NCBI RefSeq assembly: GCF_014654675.1
Contig: NZ_BNBC01000020.1
Coordinates: 91,358-155,357 of the forward strand
Source of the DNA: Streptomyces spiralis
Lineage (GTDB): Bacteria > Actinomycetota > Actinomycetes > Streptomycetales > Streptomycetaceae
Length of the DNA stretch: 64,000 nt
Reading direction: 5' to 3'
Shown here: positions 33,115 to 41,894 of the stretch, piece by piece
How positions within the stretch are numbered: the stretch's first letter is position 1
Layout: every line of letters starts with the position of its first letter
The notes under the pieces: generated by a model
Told to the model about the DNA's origin: nothing
The model's database searches: none
What the model saw: the letters and a program-made list of their open reading frames with translations, nothing else
Translations under genes and position numbers: made by a program

Positions 33115-35817
33115 CTAATTGCCCGTGCCTCCGAAGAAGCCCCCGTTTCCATTGCCTCGGGTGGTGCTTTGGGTGCTGGTATCCGTGGCGGTGGGTGTCG
33201 AGCTGGGGAAGCCTCCGTCCGTGCCGCCTGTGCCATTGCCTCCGTTGCCGTTGCCGCCGTTCTGACCGCCGGTGTCCGAGCAGCCGAAGAAGCCACAGTT
33301 CGACTGGGACGGCGTGGGCGACGGGCTGTTCGTCGCGCTGGGCGTGGGCGTCGGCGTCGGGCTCGACTCCTGGCTCTGAGTGGCCGAGGGAGTGGGCGTG
33401 GGGCTGGGAGCGGCGTTGACGATCTCCCCGATGGGCTCGGGCGTCGGGAACGGCTCGGCCGGCTGGCCCTTGAGCGCCTGGAACATGTAGTCGTGCCAGA
33501 TCTGAGCCGGGAACGAGGCACCGTGGATCTTCTTCTGGCCGCCCGTTCCGTACATCTCCAGGAAGGTGCGCGACTTGTTCTTCTCGTTGTCGTCCAGCCG
33601 GAACATGCTGATCGCGGTGGACAGCTGCGGAGTGTAGCCCACGAACCAGGCGGACTTGTTGCCGTCGGTGGTACCGGTCTTGCCTGCCACGTCGCGACCG
33701 GGCAGCTGGGCGTTGGTACCCGTTCCCTTCTCGACGACGGTCTTGAGGACGTCCGTCACATTGTCGGCGACCGCCGCGGTGAAGGCCTGCTTCGTGTTGC
33801 TCTTGTGCTTGTAGACCGGCCCGTCCTTGCTGTCGACCTGAACGACGGAGTACGGATCGTTCTGCTTGCCGCTGGCCGCGAAGGTGGCGTAGGCGCCGGC
33901 CATGCGGATCGCGCTGGGGTCGGAGATGCCGATGGAGAAGGACGGGTAGCTGGTGCCGGCCAGGCTGTCCTCCTTCAGGCCCGCGTCCAGGGCCGCCTGC
34001 TTGACCTTGTCCAGGCCGACGTCCATGCCGAGCTGCACGAACGCGGAGTTCACCGACTCCCGCATCGCCTCGCGCAGATCGATCATGTAGTTCGGCGGCT
34101 GCCCGTAGGACTCATTGCCGTCGTTGGTCTGCAGCCACTCCTCGCCCTTCTCGTTCTTCCAGACCGTCCCGTCGTAGTCCTTGATCTTGAGCTTGTTCTT
34201 GCCGCTGAAGCGGCTCTTGGGCGAGACCTGGGTGCGTTCGTCCTGCGCCTGTACTGGGTCCTTGTGCGGGTCGCGGACACCGTCCCGCATGGCCGCCGCC
34301 AGCACGAACGGCTTGAAGGTCGAACCCACCTGCGCGCCGGTGGCGTCGGCGTTGTCGGTGAAGTGCTTCGTCCAGTCCTCGCCGCCGTAGATCGCCTTGA
34401 TGGCCCCGGTTGCCGGGTCCACCGAAGCCCCGCCGAACTGGACGTGGGTGTCGGTGTCCGGTCGCTCCTTGGGCTTGATGTTGGCCTTCTGGACCTTCTC
34501 GACCGCGTCCTTGAGCTGGTTGACCTTCGTCTTGTCGAAGGTCGTCTTGATCCTATAACCGCCCAGCTGCAGCTTCTCCTGGGTGATCCCCGTCTCGTCG
34601 CTGTGGGATACCAGATAGCTGTTGGCCAGGTCGACCAGGTATCCGATCTGACCGCTCAGCCTGGTGTTGGACCGCGGGTTCTCCCAGTGGGGGAACCCGG
34701 TGTACTTGGCCCGCTCGGTGGCGCTCAGATGGCCGTACTTGACCATCTTGTCGAGGGTGTCCTGCATCTGTGCCGTGGCGCGGCGGGTGTTCGCCTGGGG
34801 CGTGGCGGTCGGGTCGATGGACACGGAGCCGGCGGGGTCGTAGTACGTGGCGCCCTTGAGCATGGCCGCGAGGAAGGCACACTCGCCGGGATTCAGCTTG
34901 TCGGAGTCCTTGTTGAAGTACGCGCGCGCTGCAGCCTCGATCCCGTACGCCCCCCGGCCGTAGTACGCCGAGTTCAGGTAGCCGGCCAGGATGTCGTCCT
35001 TCTTGACGGTGGCGCCCACCTTGATCGAGATGAAGATCTCCTTGAACTTGCGGGAGACCGTCTGGGACTGGTCGTCCAGTCGCGCGTTCTTGACGTACTG
35101 CTGGGTGATCGTGGAACCACCCTGCGTCTGACCACCGGTGGCCATGTTGAAGACCGCTCGGGCGATGCCCTTGGGGTCGATGCCACTGTCGGTGTAGAAG
35201 GTCTTGTTCTCCTGCGAGATGACCGCCCACCGCATCGCCTCGGGGATGTGCGAGAGGTTGACGATCTGGCGGTTCGTCTCACCGCCCGTCGCAACCATCT
35301 GCGACCCGTCGGACCAGAGGTAGACGTTGTTCTGCGCCGTCGCGGTCTGGGCGACGTTGGGCACGCTCACCATCGCGTAGCCGATGCCCGCCACGGCCAC
35401 CAGGCTCCCGATGAAGCCGATGAACAGTCCGGAGACCAGCTTCCAGGACGGCACCCAGCGCTGCCAGCCATACTTGCCCGCGCGCGGGTAGTCGATGAAC
35501 CGCTTCCTGGCGGGGGGAGCCGTGCGGCCCCGGCCGCGCCCCGGCCCGTTCGGGCCGCCGGGGCCGCCCCCTCTGCGCCGGCCACCGCTTCTCTGCGCCG
35601 CCCGGCGTGCCTCGGCGCGCCCGCCGTACGGGCGGCCCTCACCTCCCGCACCGTACGAGCCCGACCCGTAGGACGTGGACCCATAGGAGTCGGCAGGTGA
35701 CCCGGTGGCGCCTCGCGGTGCCGCACGGCGGCCGGAGGACGAACCGGACTGGCCGCGTCGGGCCGCGGCACGTCCGCCTCCCTGCGGCTGCTGCGGTTTG
35801 CGACGGTGCTCGCTCAT
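33115..35817 (-). CDS. Class A penicillin-binding protein (glycosyltransferase/transpeptidase)
   Basis: A 900-residue bifunctional peptidoglycan synthase. In order: a basic, Gly/Arg-rich cytoplasmic tail of about 110 residues; a membrane helix (LVSGLFIGFIGSLVAVAGIG); a GT51 domain with SQENKTFYTDSGIDPKGIAR and GGSTITQQYVKNA; a transpeptidase domain with STFK (nucleophile Ser near residue 498), SVN and KTGT (near 711); and a Thr/Pro/Ser tail with Gly/Asn repeats and one Cys pair (NCGFFGCSD). The start ATG at 35817 is MSEHRRKP. It builds glycan strands and crosslinks them outside the membrane. It stands alone as a transcription unit. Confidence 0.95.
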   Translation of the reverse strand: MSEHRRKPQQPQGGGRAAARRGQSGSSSGRRAAPRGATGSPADSYGSTSYGSGSYGAGGEGRPYGGRAEARRAAQRSGGRRRGGGPGGPNGPGRGRGRTAPPARKRFIDYPRAGKYGWQRWVPSWKLVSGLFIGFIGSLVAVAGIGYAMVSVPNVAQTATAQNNVYLWSDGSQMVATGGETNRQIVNLSHIPEAMRWAVISQENKTFYTDSGIDPKGIARAVFNMATGGQTQGGSTITQQYVKNARLDDQSQTVSRKFKEIFISIKVGATVKKDDILAGYLNSAYYGRGAYGIEAAARAYFNKDSDKLNPGECAFLAAMLKGATYYDPAGSVSIDPTATPQANTRRATAQMQDTLDKMVKYGHLSATERAKYTGFPHWENPRSNTRLSGQIGYLVDLANSYLVSHSDETGITQEKLQLGGYRIKTTFDKTKVNQLKDAVEKVQKANIKPKERPDTDTHVQFGGASVDPATGAIKAIYGGEDWTKHFTDNADATGAQVGSTFKPFVLAAAMRDGVRDPHKDPVQAQDERTQVSPKSRFSGKNKLKIKDYDGTVWKNEKGEEWLQTNDGNESYGQPPNYMIDLREAMRESVNSAFVQLGMDVGLDKVKQAALDAGLKEDSLAGTSYPSFSIGISDPSAIRMAGAYATFAASGKQNDPYSVVQVDSKDGPVYKHKSNTKQAFTAAVADNVTDVLKTVVEKGTGTNAQLPGRDVAGKTGTTDGNKSAWFVGYTPQLSTAISMFRLDDNEKNKSRTFLEMYGTGGQKKIHGASFPAQIWHDYMFQALKGQPAEPFPTPEPIGEIVNAAPSPTPTPSATQSQESSPTPTPTPSATNSPSPTPSQSNCGFFGCSDTGGQNGGNGNGGNGTGGTDGGFPSSTPTATDTSTQSTTRGNGNGGFFGGTGN

Positions 35818-36118
35818 CGAACGACTACTCCTCGGGCAGGCGCACCTTTGCGCGCCTGGAAACGGCGGCTGGTTTCCGGTCCCCCCGAAGTACGGATGTG
35901 GTCGGTCGCGCATTCACCCGTACTGCACCAGGGACGAGGACGTCCCCAGGCGTCACTCGGTTCCCGGAGGTCTGCATGGCGCACAGACTACGCACCGCCA
36001 AAACCCACCGGGTCCCGAAGTTCACCCCAAATCAGGCAACTTGCCTGCACCGAAACAGTGATGTGATCCCGTTCACCATGTCACCCCTTGTCGCATGCGC
36101 GGCGCCGTTCTATCGTCG

Positions 36119-36141
36119 TGATGTATCGAGTCGATACATCA
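36119..36141. promoter_or_regulatory. 23-bp perfect palindrome: likely PadR operator
   Basis: TGATGTATCGA-G-TCGATACATCA is a perfect inverted repeat with 11-bp arms, 72 bp upstream of the padR start. It contains the ATGT…ACAT ends typical of PadR operators. It is the clearest signal in the 396-bp gap 35818–36213; the rest of that gap, up to the PBP start, shows no gene or other strong structure. Confidence 0.75.
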
Positions 36142-36213
36142 GGGCGACATAAAGACCGTCACGGCACCCGGAGTGGCCCGCCACCACCGGGTCGCGGCAG
36201 AGAGGAGGCGACA

Positions 36214-36897
36214 GTGGGCCGGCGTTCCGGAATCCTCGAGTTCGCCGTACTCGGCCTGCTCCGCGAGTCCCCGATGCACGGCTATGAACTGCGCAAACGA
36301 CTCAATACGTCACTGGGTGTGTTCCGTGCGTTCAGCTACGGGACGCTCTACCCCTGCCTCAAGACGCTGGTCGCGAACGGCTGGTTGATCGAGGAGCCGG
36401 GGAGCACCGCCGAGGACACCGTCGCCGCTGCACTCGCGGGACGTCGCGCCAAGATCGTCTACCGGTTGACGGCAGAAGGTAAGGAGCACTTCGAGGAGCT
36501 GCTCTCCCAGACGGGCCCCGACACGTACGACGACGAGCACTTCGCCGCGCGCTTCGCCTTCTTCGGGCAGACGTCGCGCGACGTACGCATGCGCGTGCTC
36601 GAGGGCCGCCGCAGTCGGCTGGAGGAGCGCCTGGAGAAGATGAGTGCCTCCCTCGCGCGCACCCGGGAGCGCCTCGACGACTACACCCTCGAGCTCCAGC
36701 GCCACGGAATGGAGTCCGTGGAGCGCGAAGTGCGCTGGCTGAACGAGCTCATCGAGAGCGAGCGGGCCGGACGGGACCTGAAGGGTTCCGCCACCGGGGG
36801 GACCGCTCAGCAGGACACCACCAATGGAGCGACGGGCGGCCTGCCCCGGACCGGGGATCCTTCCCGGCCGGATACGCCCGGCGACACCGCCACGTGA
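36214..36897 (+). CDS. PadR-family transcriptional regulator
   Basis: A 227-residue PadR regulator. The N-terminal winged helix (ILEFAVLGLLRESPMHGYEL then LNTSLGVFRAFSYGTLYPCL and KIVYRLTAEGKEHFEELL) is followed by a long coiled-coil dimerisation region (RRSRLEERLEKMSASLARTRERL in part) and a disordered Gly/Thr tail. Start GTG at 36214 with GAGGAGG 5 nt upstream. Inositol-1-phosphate synthase starts 44 bp downstream on the same strand, so the two may form an operon under the palindrome upstream, giving autoregulation plus control of inositol synthesis. Confidence 0.92.
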   Translation: MGRRSGILEFAVLGLLRESPMHGYELRKRLNTSLGVFRAFSYGTLYPCLKTLVANGWLIEEPGSTAEDTVAAALAGRRAKIVYRLTAEGKEHFEELLSQTGPDTYDDEHFAARFAFFGQTSRDVRMRVLEGRRSRLEERLEKMSASLARTRERLDDYTLELQRHGMESVEREVRWLNELIESERAGRDLKGSATGGTAQQDTTNGATGGLPRTGDPSRPDTPGDTAT

Positions 36898-36941
36898 GGT
36901 CCCGTCGGGGCTTCACCGAGTACACACAGGGAGCAACCGGA

Positions 36942-38024
36942 ATGGGTTCGGTTCGCGTAGCCATCGTCGGCGTGGGCAACTGCGCCGCATCGCTGGTGCA
37001 GGGCGTCGAGTACTACAAGGACGCCGACCCGGCGTCCAAGGTCCCGGGCCTCATGCACGTGCAGTTCGGCGACTACCACGTGCGGGACGTCGAGTTCGTC
37101 GCCGCGTTCGACGTCGACGCGAAGAAGGTCGGCCTGGACCTCGCGGACGCCATCGGCGCGTCCGAGAACAACACCATCAAGATCTGCGACGTCCCCTCCA
37201 CCGGTGTGACGGTGCAGCGCGGCCACACCCTGGACGGTCTCGGCAAGTACTACCGCCAGACCATCGAGGAGTCCGCCGAGGAGCCGGTCGACGTCGTCCA
37301 GGTCCTCAAGGACAAGCAGGTCGACGTCCTGGTCTGCTACCTGCCGGTCGGCTCCGAGGACGCGGCGAAGTTCTACGCCCAGTGCGCCATCGACGCCAAG
37401 GTCGCCTTCGTCAACGCCCTCCCGGTCTTCATCGCCGGCACCAAGGAGTGGGCGGACAAGTTCACCGAGGCGGGCGTGCCGATCGTCGGTGACGACATCA
37501 AGTCCCAGGTCGGCGCCACCATCACGCACCGCGTCATGGCGAAGCTGTTCGAGGACCGCGGCGTCATCCTGGACCGCACGATGCAGCTGAACGTCGGCGG
37601 CAACATGGACTTCAAGAACATGCTCGAGCGCGAGCGCCTGGAGTCCAAGAAGATCTCCAAGACCCAGGCCGTCACCTCCCAGATCCCCGACCGGGACCTC
37701 GGCGAGAAGAACGTCCACATCGGCCCGTCCGACTACGTGGCATGGCTCGACGACCGCAAGTGGGCCTACGTCCGCCTCGAGGGCCGCGCCTTCGGTGACG
37801 TCCCGCTGAACCTCGAGTACAAGCTCGAGGTCTGGGACTCCCCGAACTCCGCCGGTGTCATCATCGACGCCCTGCGCGCCGCGAAGATCGCCAAGGACCG
37901 GGGCATCGGCGGCCCGATCCTGTCGGCGTCCTCCTACTTCATGAAGTCCCCGCCGGTCCAGTACTTCGACGACGAGGCCCGCGAGAACGTCGAGAAGTTC
38001 ATCCGCGGCGACGTCGAGCGCTGA
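36942..38024 (+). CDS. ino1: myo-Inositol-1-phosphate synthase
   Basis: A 360-residue NAD+-dependent enzyme that converts glucose 6-phosphate to 1L-myo-inositol 1-phosphate, the entry to mycothiol and phosphatidylinositol lipids in actinobacteria. The Rossmann segment is VRVAIVGVGNCAASLVQG; other family blocks are VGDDIKSQVGATITHR, LNVGGNMDFKNM and NLEYKLEVWDSPNSAGV. Start ATG at 36942 after CAGGGAGCAACCGGA. It follows padR closely and has a strong terminator. Confidence 0.95.
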   Translation: MGSVRVAIVGVGNCAASLVQGVEYYKDADPASKVPGLMHVQFGDYHVRDVEFVAAFDVDAKKVGLDLADAIGASENNTIKICDVPSTGVTVQRGHTLDGLGKYYRQTIEESAEEPVDVVQVLKDKQVDVLVCYLPVGSEDAAKFYAQCAIDAKVAFVNALPVFIAGTKEWADKFTEAGVPIVGDDIKSQVGATITHRVMAKLFEDRGVILDRTMQLNVGGNMDFKNMLERERLESKKISKTQAVTSQIPDRDLGEKNVHIGPSDYVAWLDDRKWAYVRLEGRAFGDVPLNLEYKLEVWDSPNSAGVIIDALRAAKIAKDRGIGGPILSASSYFMKSPPVQYFDDEARENVEKFIRGDVER

Positions 38025-38048
38025 AAAACCGCTCCTGCCAGGGCTGTT

Positions 38049-38093
38049 GGGTCCCCGGGCCGGGTACGCCACACGTACCGGACCCGGGGACCC
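38049..38093 (+). terminator. Terminator of padR–ino1
   Basis: GGGTCCCCGGGCCGGGTACG pairs with CGTACCGGACCCGGGGACCC, with two mismatches, around a 5-nt loop, 24 nt after the ino1 stop. Confidence 0.85.
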
Positions 38094-38117
38094 TTCCCAT
38101 ATGTGAGGCTGTGCCTC

Positions 38118-39380
38118 ATGGCCGTCGTCCGTGACCTGCGCGTCCTGCTGCGCTTCAAGGATTTCCGGCGCCTTCTCGCCATACGGCTGCTCTCCCAGGG
38201 CGCCGACGGCGTGTATCAGGTCGCGCTGGCCACCTACGTCGTCTTCTCCCCGGAGCATCAGGCCTCGGCCGCCGCGGTCGCCTCGGCGATGGCGGTGCTG
38301 CTGCTGCCCTACTCCCTGGTCGGCCCCTTCGCCGGGGTCCTGCTGGACCGCTGGCGGCGCCGCCAGGTCTTCCTGTACGGCAATCTCGTGCGCGCGGTGA
38401 TGGCGGCGGCGACGGCCGTGCTGATGGTGGCCACCGTCCCGGACTGGCTGTTCTATGTCTCGGCGCTGTGCGTCACCGCCGTCAACCGCTTCGTCCTGGC
38501 GGGGCTGTCCGCGGCACTGCCACGGGTGGTCGACGCCGAGCGGCTGGTGATGGCCAACTCCCTGTCGCCCACGGCGGGCTCCCTGGCCGCCTTCGCAGGC
38601 GGCGGTCTCGCCTTCCTCGTGCGCCTGGTGGGTGCGGACTCCGACGCGGCCGTGGTGCTGCTCGGCGCCGTCCTCTATCTGTGCTCGGCCCTCGTGTCTC
38701 TGCTCATGGCTCCGGAACTGCTCGGCCCCGACCGTGGCCCGGCCCGGCCGCGGCTGGGCGCCGCGCTGACCGGCACCGCACGCGAGCTGGCGGCGGGCGT
38801 CCGCCATCTCGCGGCGCCACCCCGCAGGGCGGCGGCCCGAGCGCTGGCCTCGATGACGCTGATGCGGTTCTGCTACGGCGCGCTGACGGTCATGGTGCTG
38901 ATGCTGTGCCGCTACGGCCTGTCGTCCGGCACCGGTGAGGGCCTGCGCCTGCTCGGGCTGGCACTGGGCTTCTCCGGTGCCGGGTTCTTCACCGCGGCGG
39001 TCGTGACCCCTTGGGCGGCGGGACGGCTGGGCCCGGCCCGCTGGATCGCCGTGTGCGCCGGCGCGGCCGCCGTCCTGGAGGCCGCCCTCGGCTTGCCCTT
39101 CGCCATCGGCCCGCTGCTGGTCGCGGCCTTCGTCCTCGGGCTGACCACCCAGGGGGCGAAGATCGCCACGGACACGATCGTGCAGTCGGTGATCGAGGAC
39201 GGTTTCCGCGGCCGGGTCTTCTCCGTGTACGACGTGTTGTTCAACGTCGCCTTCGTGGGCGCCGCGGGCGTCGCCGCGCTGATGCTGCCGCCGGACGGCC
39301 GCTCGGCCGTGCTCGTCGTCACGGTGGCCGTCATCTACGGGGTCGTTGCGGGAGCTATGGCCCGGTTTGAACGCCAGTAA
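38118..39380 (+). CDS. MFS transporter
   Basis: A 420-residue major facilitator-like protein with about twelve hydrophobic helices. The N-terminus is short and basic (MAVVRDLRVLLRFKDFRRLL) and FAGVLLDRWRRRQVFL is the conserved loop between helices 2 and 3. It resembles MFS_3-type exporters; the substrate is unknown. The start ATG at 38118 is taken over an in-frame GTG at 38103 because the helix start and spacing from GAGG fit better. Confidence 0.85.
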   Translation: MAVVRDLRVLLRFKDFRRLLAIRLLSQGADGVYQVALATYVVFSPEHQASAAAVASAMAVLLLPYSLVGPFAGVLLDRWRRRQVFLYGNLVRAVMAAATAVLMVATVPDWLFYVSALCVTAVNRFVLAGLSAALPRVVDAERLVMANSLSPTAGSLAAFAGGGLAFLVRLVGADSDAAVVLLGAVLYLCSALVSLLMAPELLGPDRGPARPRLGAALTGTARELAAGVRHLAAPPRRAAARALASMTLMRFCYGALTVMVLMLCRYGLSSGTGEGLRLLGLALGFSGAGFFTAAVVTPWAAGRLGPARWIAVCAGAAAVLEAALGLPFAIGPLLVAAFVLGLTTQGAKIATDTIVQSVIEDGFRGRVFSVYDVLFNVAFVGAAGVAALMLPPDGRSAVLVVTVAVIYGVVAGAMARFERQ

Positions 39381-39506
39381 GTGTCACATCAATGACACAG
39401 ACCCCCTACGGAGTACTGGGTTGTCACTGGCGGGCTGTAGCTTACGTGCGTCTTATTTCGACGCCATGTCCGCGTCATCCTGCCTACGTTCCAGGGGGAC
39501 TCCCAC

Positions 39507-40007
39507 GTGACCACTCCGCCGCCCCAGGGCCAGAACCCGTACGCCCAGGCGCCCTCCGCTCCGATGGGGCAGCAGCCCGGCCAGCCGTACCCCCCGCAGC
39601 AGCCCTACGCCCCGTTCCCGCAGCAGCAGGGCGCGCCGGTTCCGCCGCCGCCCGCGCCGACGAGGCGCGGTGGCAAGAAGACGCTGCGCATCGTGGGCGG
39701 CATCCTCGTCGCCGTCATCGTCGCCCTGCTGAAGTTCGGTGGCGCCCTGGGGCTGGGCTGGTTCCTGGGCCGCGACGACGCGGAGACCACCTCGGTGGGC
39801 GCGTGCATGCACAACAACGGCACGATGACCGATCCGGACCTCAAGGAGGTCGACTGCTCGTCCAGTGAGGCGCAGTACAAGGTGGTCCAGAAGTTCGACG
39901 GCTCCACCGACGAGGACAAGTGCCAGGCCGTCACCGACGCGACGATCTCGTACGTCCAGTACGGCGGCGGTCACGACGTGGTGCTCTGCCTGAAGGAAAG
40001 CAAGTAG
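39507..40007 (+). CDS. LppU/SCO3897-family membrane-anchored protein
   Basis: A 166-residue protein. The first 55 residues are Pro/Gln-rich (QGQNPYAQAPSAPMGQQPGQ and onward), then a basic patch (RRGGKKTLR) and one membrane helix (IVGGILVAVIVALLKFGGALGLGWFLG). The outside domain has a regular set of cysteines (ACMHNN, DCSSSEAQYKVVQ, DKCQAV, VVLCLKESK) that match the LppU/SCO3897 family. Function is unknown. Start GTG at 39507 with AGGGGG about 7–8 nt upstream. Confidence 0.88.
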   Translation: MTTPPPQGQNPYAQAPSAPMGQQPGQPYPPQQPYAPFPQQQGAPVPPPPAPTRRGGKKTLRIVGGILVAVIVALLKFGGALGLGWFLGRDDAETTSVGACMHNNGTMTDPDLKEVDCSSSEAQYKVVQKFDGSTDEDKCQAVTDATISYVQYGGGHDVVLCLKESK

Positions 40008-40028
40008 CACACCGCTCGACTCACGACG

Positions 40029-40062
40029 GAGGGGCGACGTTTCACGTGAAACGTCGCCCCTC
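40029..40062. terminator. 34-bp perfect palindrome with parS centre
   Basis: GAGGGGCGACGTTTCAC meets its exact complement at the CACGTG core. It is the first of two tandem hairpins between the convergent LppU-like and CCA-enzyme genes, each built on a parS site. Confidence 0.8.
40039..40052. other. parS site (exact)
   Basis: Exact GTTTCACGTGAAAC at the dyad of the 34-bp palindrome. Its centre is 41 bp from the next site. Confidence 0.95.
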
Positions 40063-40070
40063 TCGCGTCT

Positions 40071-40102
40071 CGGGGTGATGTTTCACGTGAAACATCACCC
40101 CG
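40071..40102. terminator. 32-bp perfect palindrome with parS centre
   Basis: CGGGGTGATGTTTCAC meets its exact complement. The second tandem hairpin, it ends 11 bp before the stop codon of the convergent CCA-adding enzyme gene. Confidence 0.8.
40080..40093. other. parS site (exact)
   Basis: Exact GTTTCACGTGAAAC at the dyad of the 32-bp palindrome. Confidence 0.95.
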
Positions 40103-40112
40103 CCGCATGTGC

Positions 40113-41579
40113 TCAGCCCTGCTCGGCCCACCATTCCTTGAGGGCCGCCACCGCCGCGTCGTGCCCCATCGGACCGTTCTCCAGGCGGAGCTCCAGCATG
40201 TGCTTGTAGGCGTGGCCGACGGCCGGTCCGGGCTTGATGCCCAGGATCTCCATGATCTGGTTGCCGTCCAGGTCCGGGCGGATCGCGTCCAGCTCCTCCT
40301 GCTCCTGCAGCTGGGCGATGCGCTTCTCCAGGCCGTCATAGGCGCGGGAGAGAGCGGTCGCCTTGCGCTTGTTGCGTGTGGTGCAGTCGGAGCGGGTGAG
40401 CTTGTGGAGGCGGTCGAGGAGAGGCCCGGCATCGCGGACGTAACGGCGGACCGCAGAGTCCGTCCACCCGCTGGTGCCGTAGCCGTGGAACCGCAGGTGC
40501 AGCTCGACGAGACGGGAGACGTCCTTCACCAGCTCGTTGGAGTACTTCAGGGCGGTCATGCGCTTCTTGGTCATCTTCGCGCCGACCACCTCGTGGTGGT
40601 GGAAGGAGACCCGGCCGTCCTTCTCGAAGCGCCGGGTGCGCGGCTTGCCGATGTCGTGCAGCAGCGCGGCCAGGCGCAGTGTGAGGTCGGGGCCGTTCTC
40701 CTCCAGAGCCATCGCCTGTTCCAGGACGATCAGCGTGTGGTCGTAGACGTCCTTGTGCCGGTGGTGCTCGTCGCTCTCCAGCCGCAGGGCCGGCACCTCG
40801 GGCAGCACCCGGTCGGCGATCCCCGTGTCGACGAGAAGGGACAGGCCCTTGCGCGGGTGGGCGGAGAGGATCAGCTTGTTGAGCTCGTCCCGTACGCGTT
40901 CGGCAGAGACGATCTCGATACGCCCGGCCATTTCCTTCATCGCCGTGACGACCTCGGGGGCGACGTCGAAGTCGAGCTGGGCGGCGAAACGCGCGGCCCG
41001 CATCATGCGCAGCGGGTCGTCGGAGAAGGACTCCTCAGGCGTTCCGGGGGTGCGCAGCATGCCCGCCGCGAGGTCCTCCAGGCCGCCGTGCGGGTCGATG
41101 AACCTCTTCTCGGGCAGGGCCACCGCCATTGCGTTGACGGTGAAGTCCCGGCGGACGAGGTCGTCCTCGATGGAGTCGCCGTACGACACCTCGGGCTTGC
41201 GCGAGGTGCGGTCGTAGGCCTCGGACCGGTAGGTCGTCACCTCGATCTGGAAGGAGCGATCGGCGTCTCCGACGCGGGCCTGCTTCTGGGCGCCGACCGT
41301 GCCGAAGGCGATGCCGACGTCCCACACCGCGTCCGCCCAGGGCCGCACGATCTTCAGGACGTCCTCGGGACGGGCGTCGGTCGTGAAGTCCAGGTCGTTG
41401 CCGAGCCGGCCGAGCAGCGCGTCCCGGACCGAGCCGCCGACCAGGGCGAGCGAGAACCCGGCCTCCTGGAAGCGGCGCGCGAGGTCGTCGGCGACGGGGG
41501 CCACTCGCAGCAGTTCGCTCACCGCGCGCTGCTGCACCTGGCTCAGGGCAGAGGAAGTGTCATCGTTGGCGTTCGGCAC
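40113..41579 (-). CDS. cca: CCA tRNA nucleotidyltransferase
   Basis: A 488-residue class II nucleotidyltransferase that builds or repairs the 3' CCA end of tRNA. The head has FSLALVGGSVRDALLGRLGN with DLDFTTDARP (the DxD metal pair) and the neck has RRDFTVNAMAVALPEKRFID. An HD domain (LAALLHDIGKPRTRRFEKDG) follows, and HHHEVVGAKMTKKRM is present. Paralogues add poly(A) tails, but streptomycetes usually carry only this one at this locus. It ends against two parS palindromes and is divergent from the DUF6049 gene. Confidence 0.93.
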   Translation of the reverse strand: MPNANDDTSSALSQVQQRAVSELLRVAPVADDLARRFQEAGFSLALVGGSVRDALLGRLGNDLDFTTDARPEDVLKIVRPWADAVWDVGIAFGTVGAQKQARVGDADRSFQIEVTTYRSEAYDRTSRKPEVSYGDSIEDDLVRRDFTVNAMAVALPEKRFIDPHGGLEDLAAGMLRTPGTPEESFSDDPLRMMRAARFAAQLDFDVAPEVVTAMKEMAGRIEIVSAERVRDELNKLILSAHPRKGLSLLVDTGIADRVLPEVPALRLESDEHHRHKDVYDHTLIVLEQAMALEENGPDLTLRLAALLHDIGKPRTRRFEKDGRVSFHHHEVVGAKMTKKRMTALKYSNELVKDVSRLVELHLRFHGYGTSGWTDSAVRRYVRDAGPLLDRLHKLTRSDCTTRNKRKATALSRAYDGLEKRIAQLQEQEELDAIRPDLDGNQIMEILGIKPGPAVGHAYKHMLELRLENGPMGHDAAVAALKEWWAEQG

Positions 41580-41894
41580 AACAGAAAAGGGTACGTGGCC
41601 CGGGCGCCGGGCCGCCGCGACATTAAGCGCCCGACCGCGGCGACGTCTACGGGCACCCGGCTTCTGCTCGTTCCTTGCTCATTCCCTGCACCGGCGCCCA
41701 CCTCTCCACCGTGCAGAAGCCTCGTCTTTGTGACGTACTGAACAGCATCCCCGGATAGGGGCATATCCAGGGCGCCCTCGCCTTGCGACCGATCTTGTGA
41801 CCGCCTCCGCGGCACTTCCCCTCGGCGCGCATCGTTACCATGCGTGGACGCACATTCCGACGACCACTGACGACGACGAGGGACGGGCGAGCGC
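41580..41894. other. Divergent gap between cca and the DUF6049 gene
   Basis: A 315-bp region that should hold both promoters. I see no parS, DnaA box, tRNA or strong palindrome, only a short CCCCGGATAGGGG repeat near 41750. Confidence 0.4.

Noticed and set aside
32800..35700. A 966-residue open frame opposite the penicillin-binding protein gene
   Set aside because: Shadow of the PBP reading frame; the real gene has STFK, SVN and KTGT motifs.
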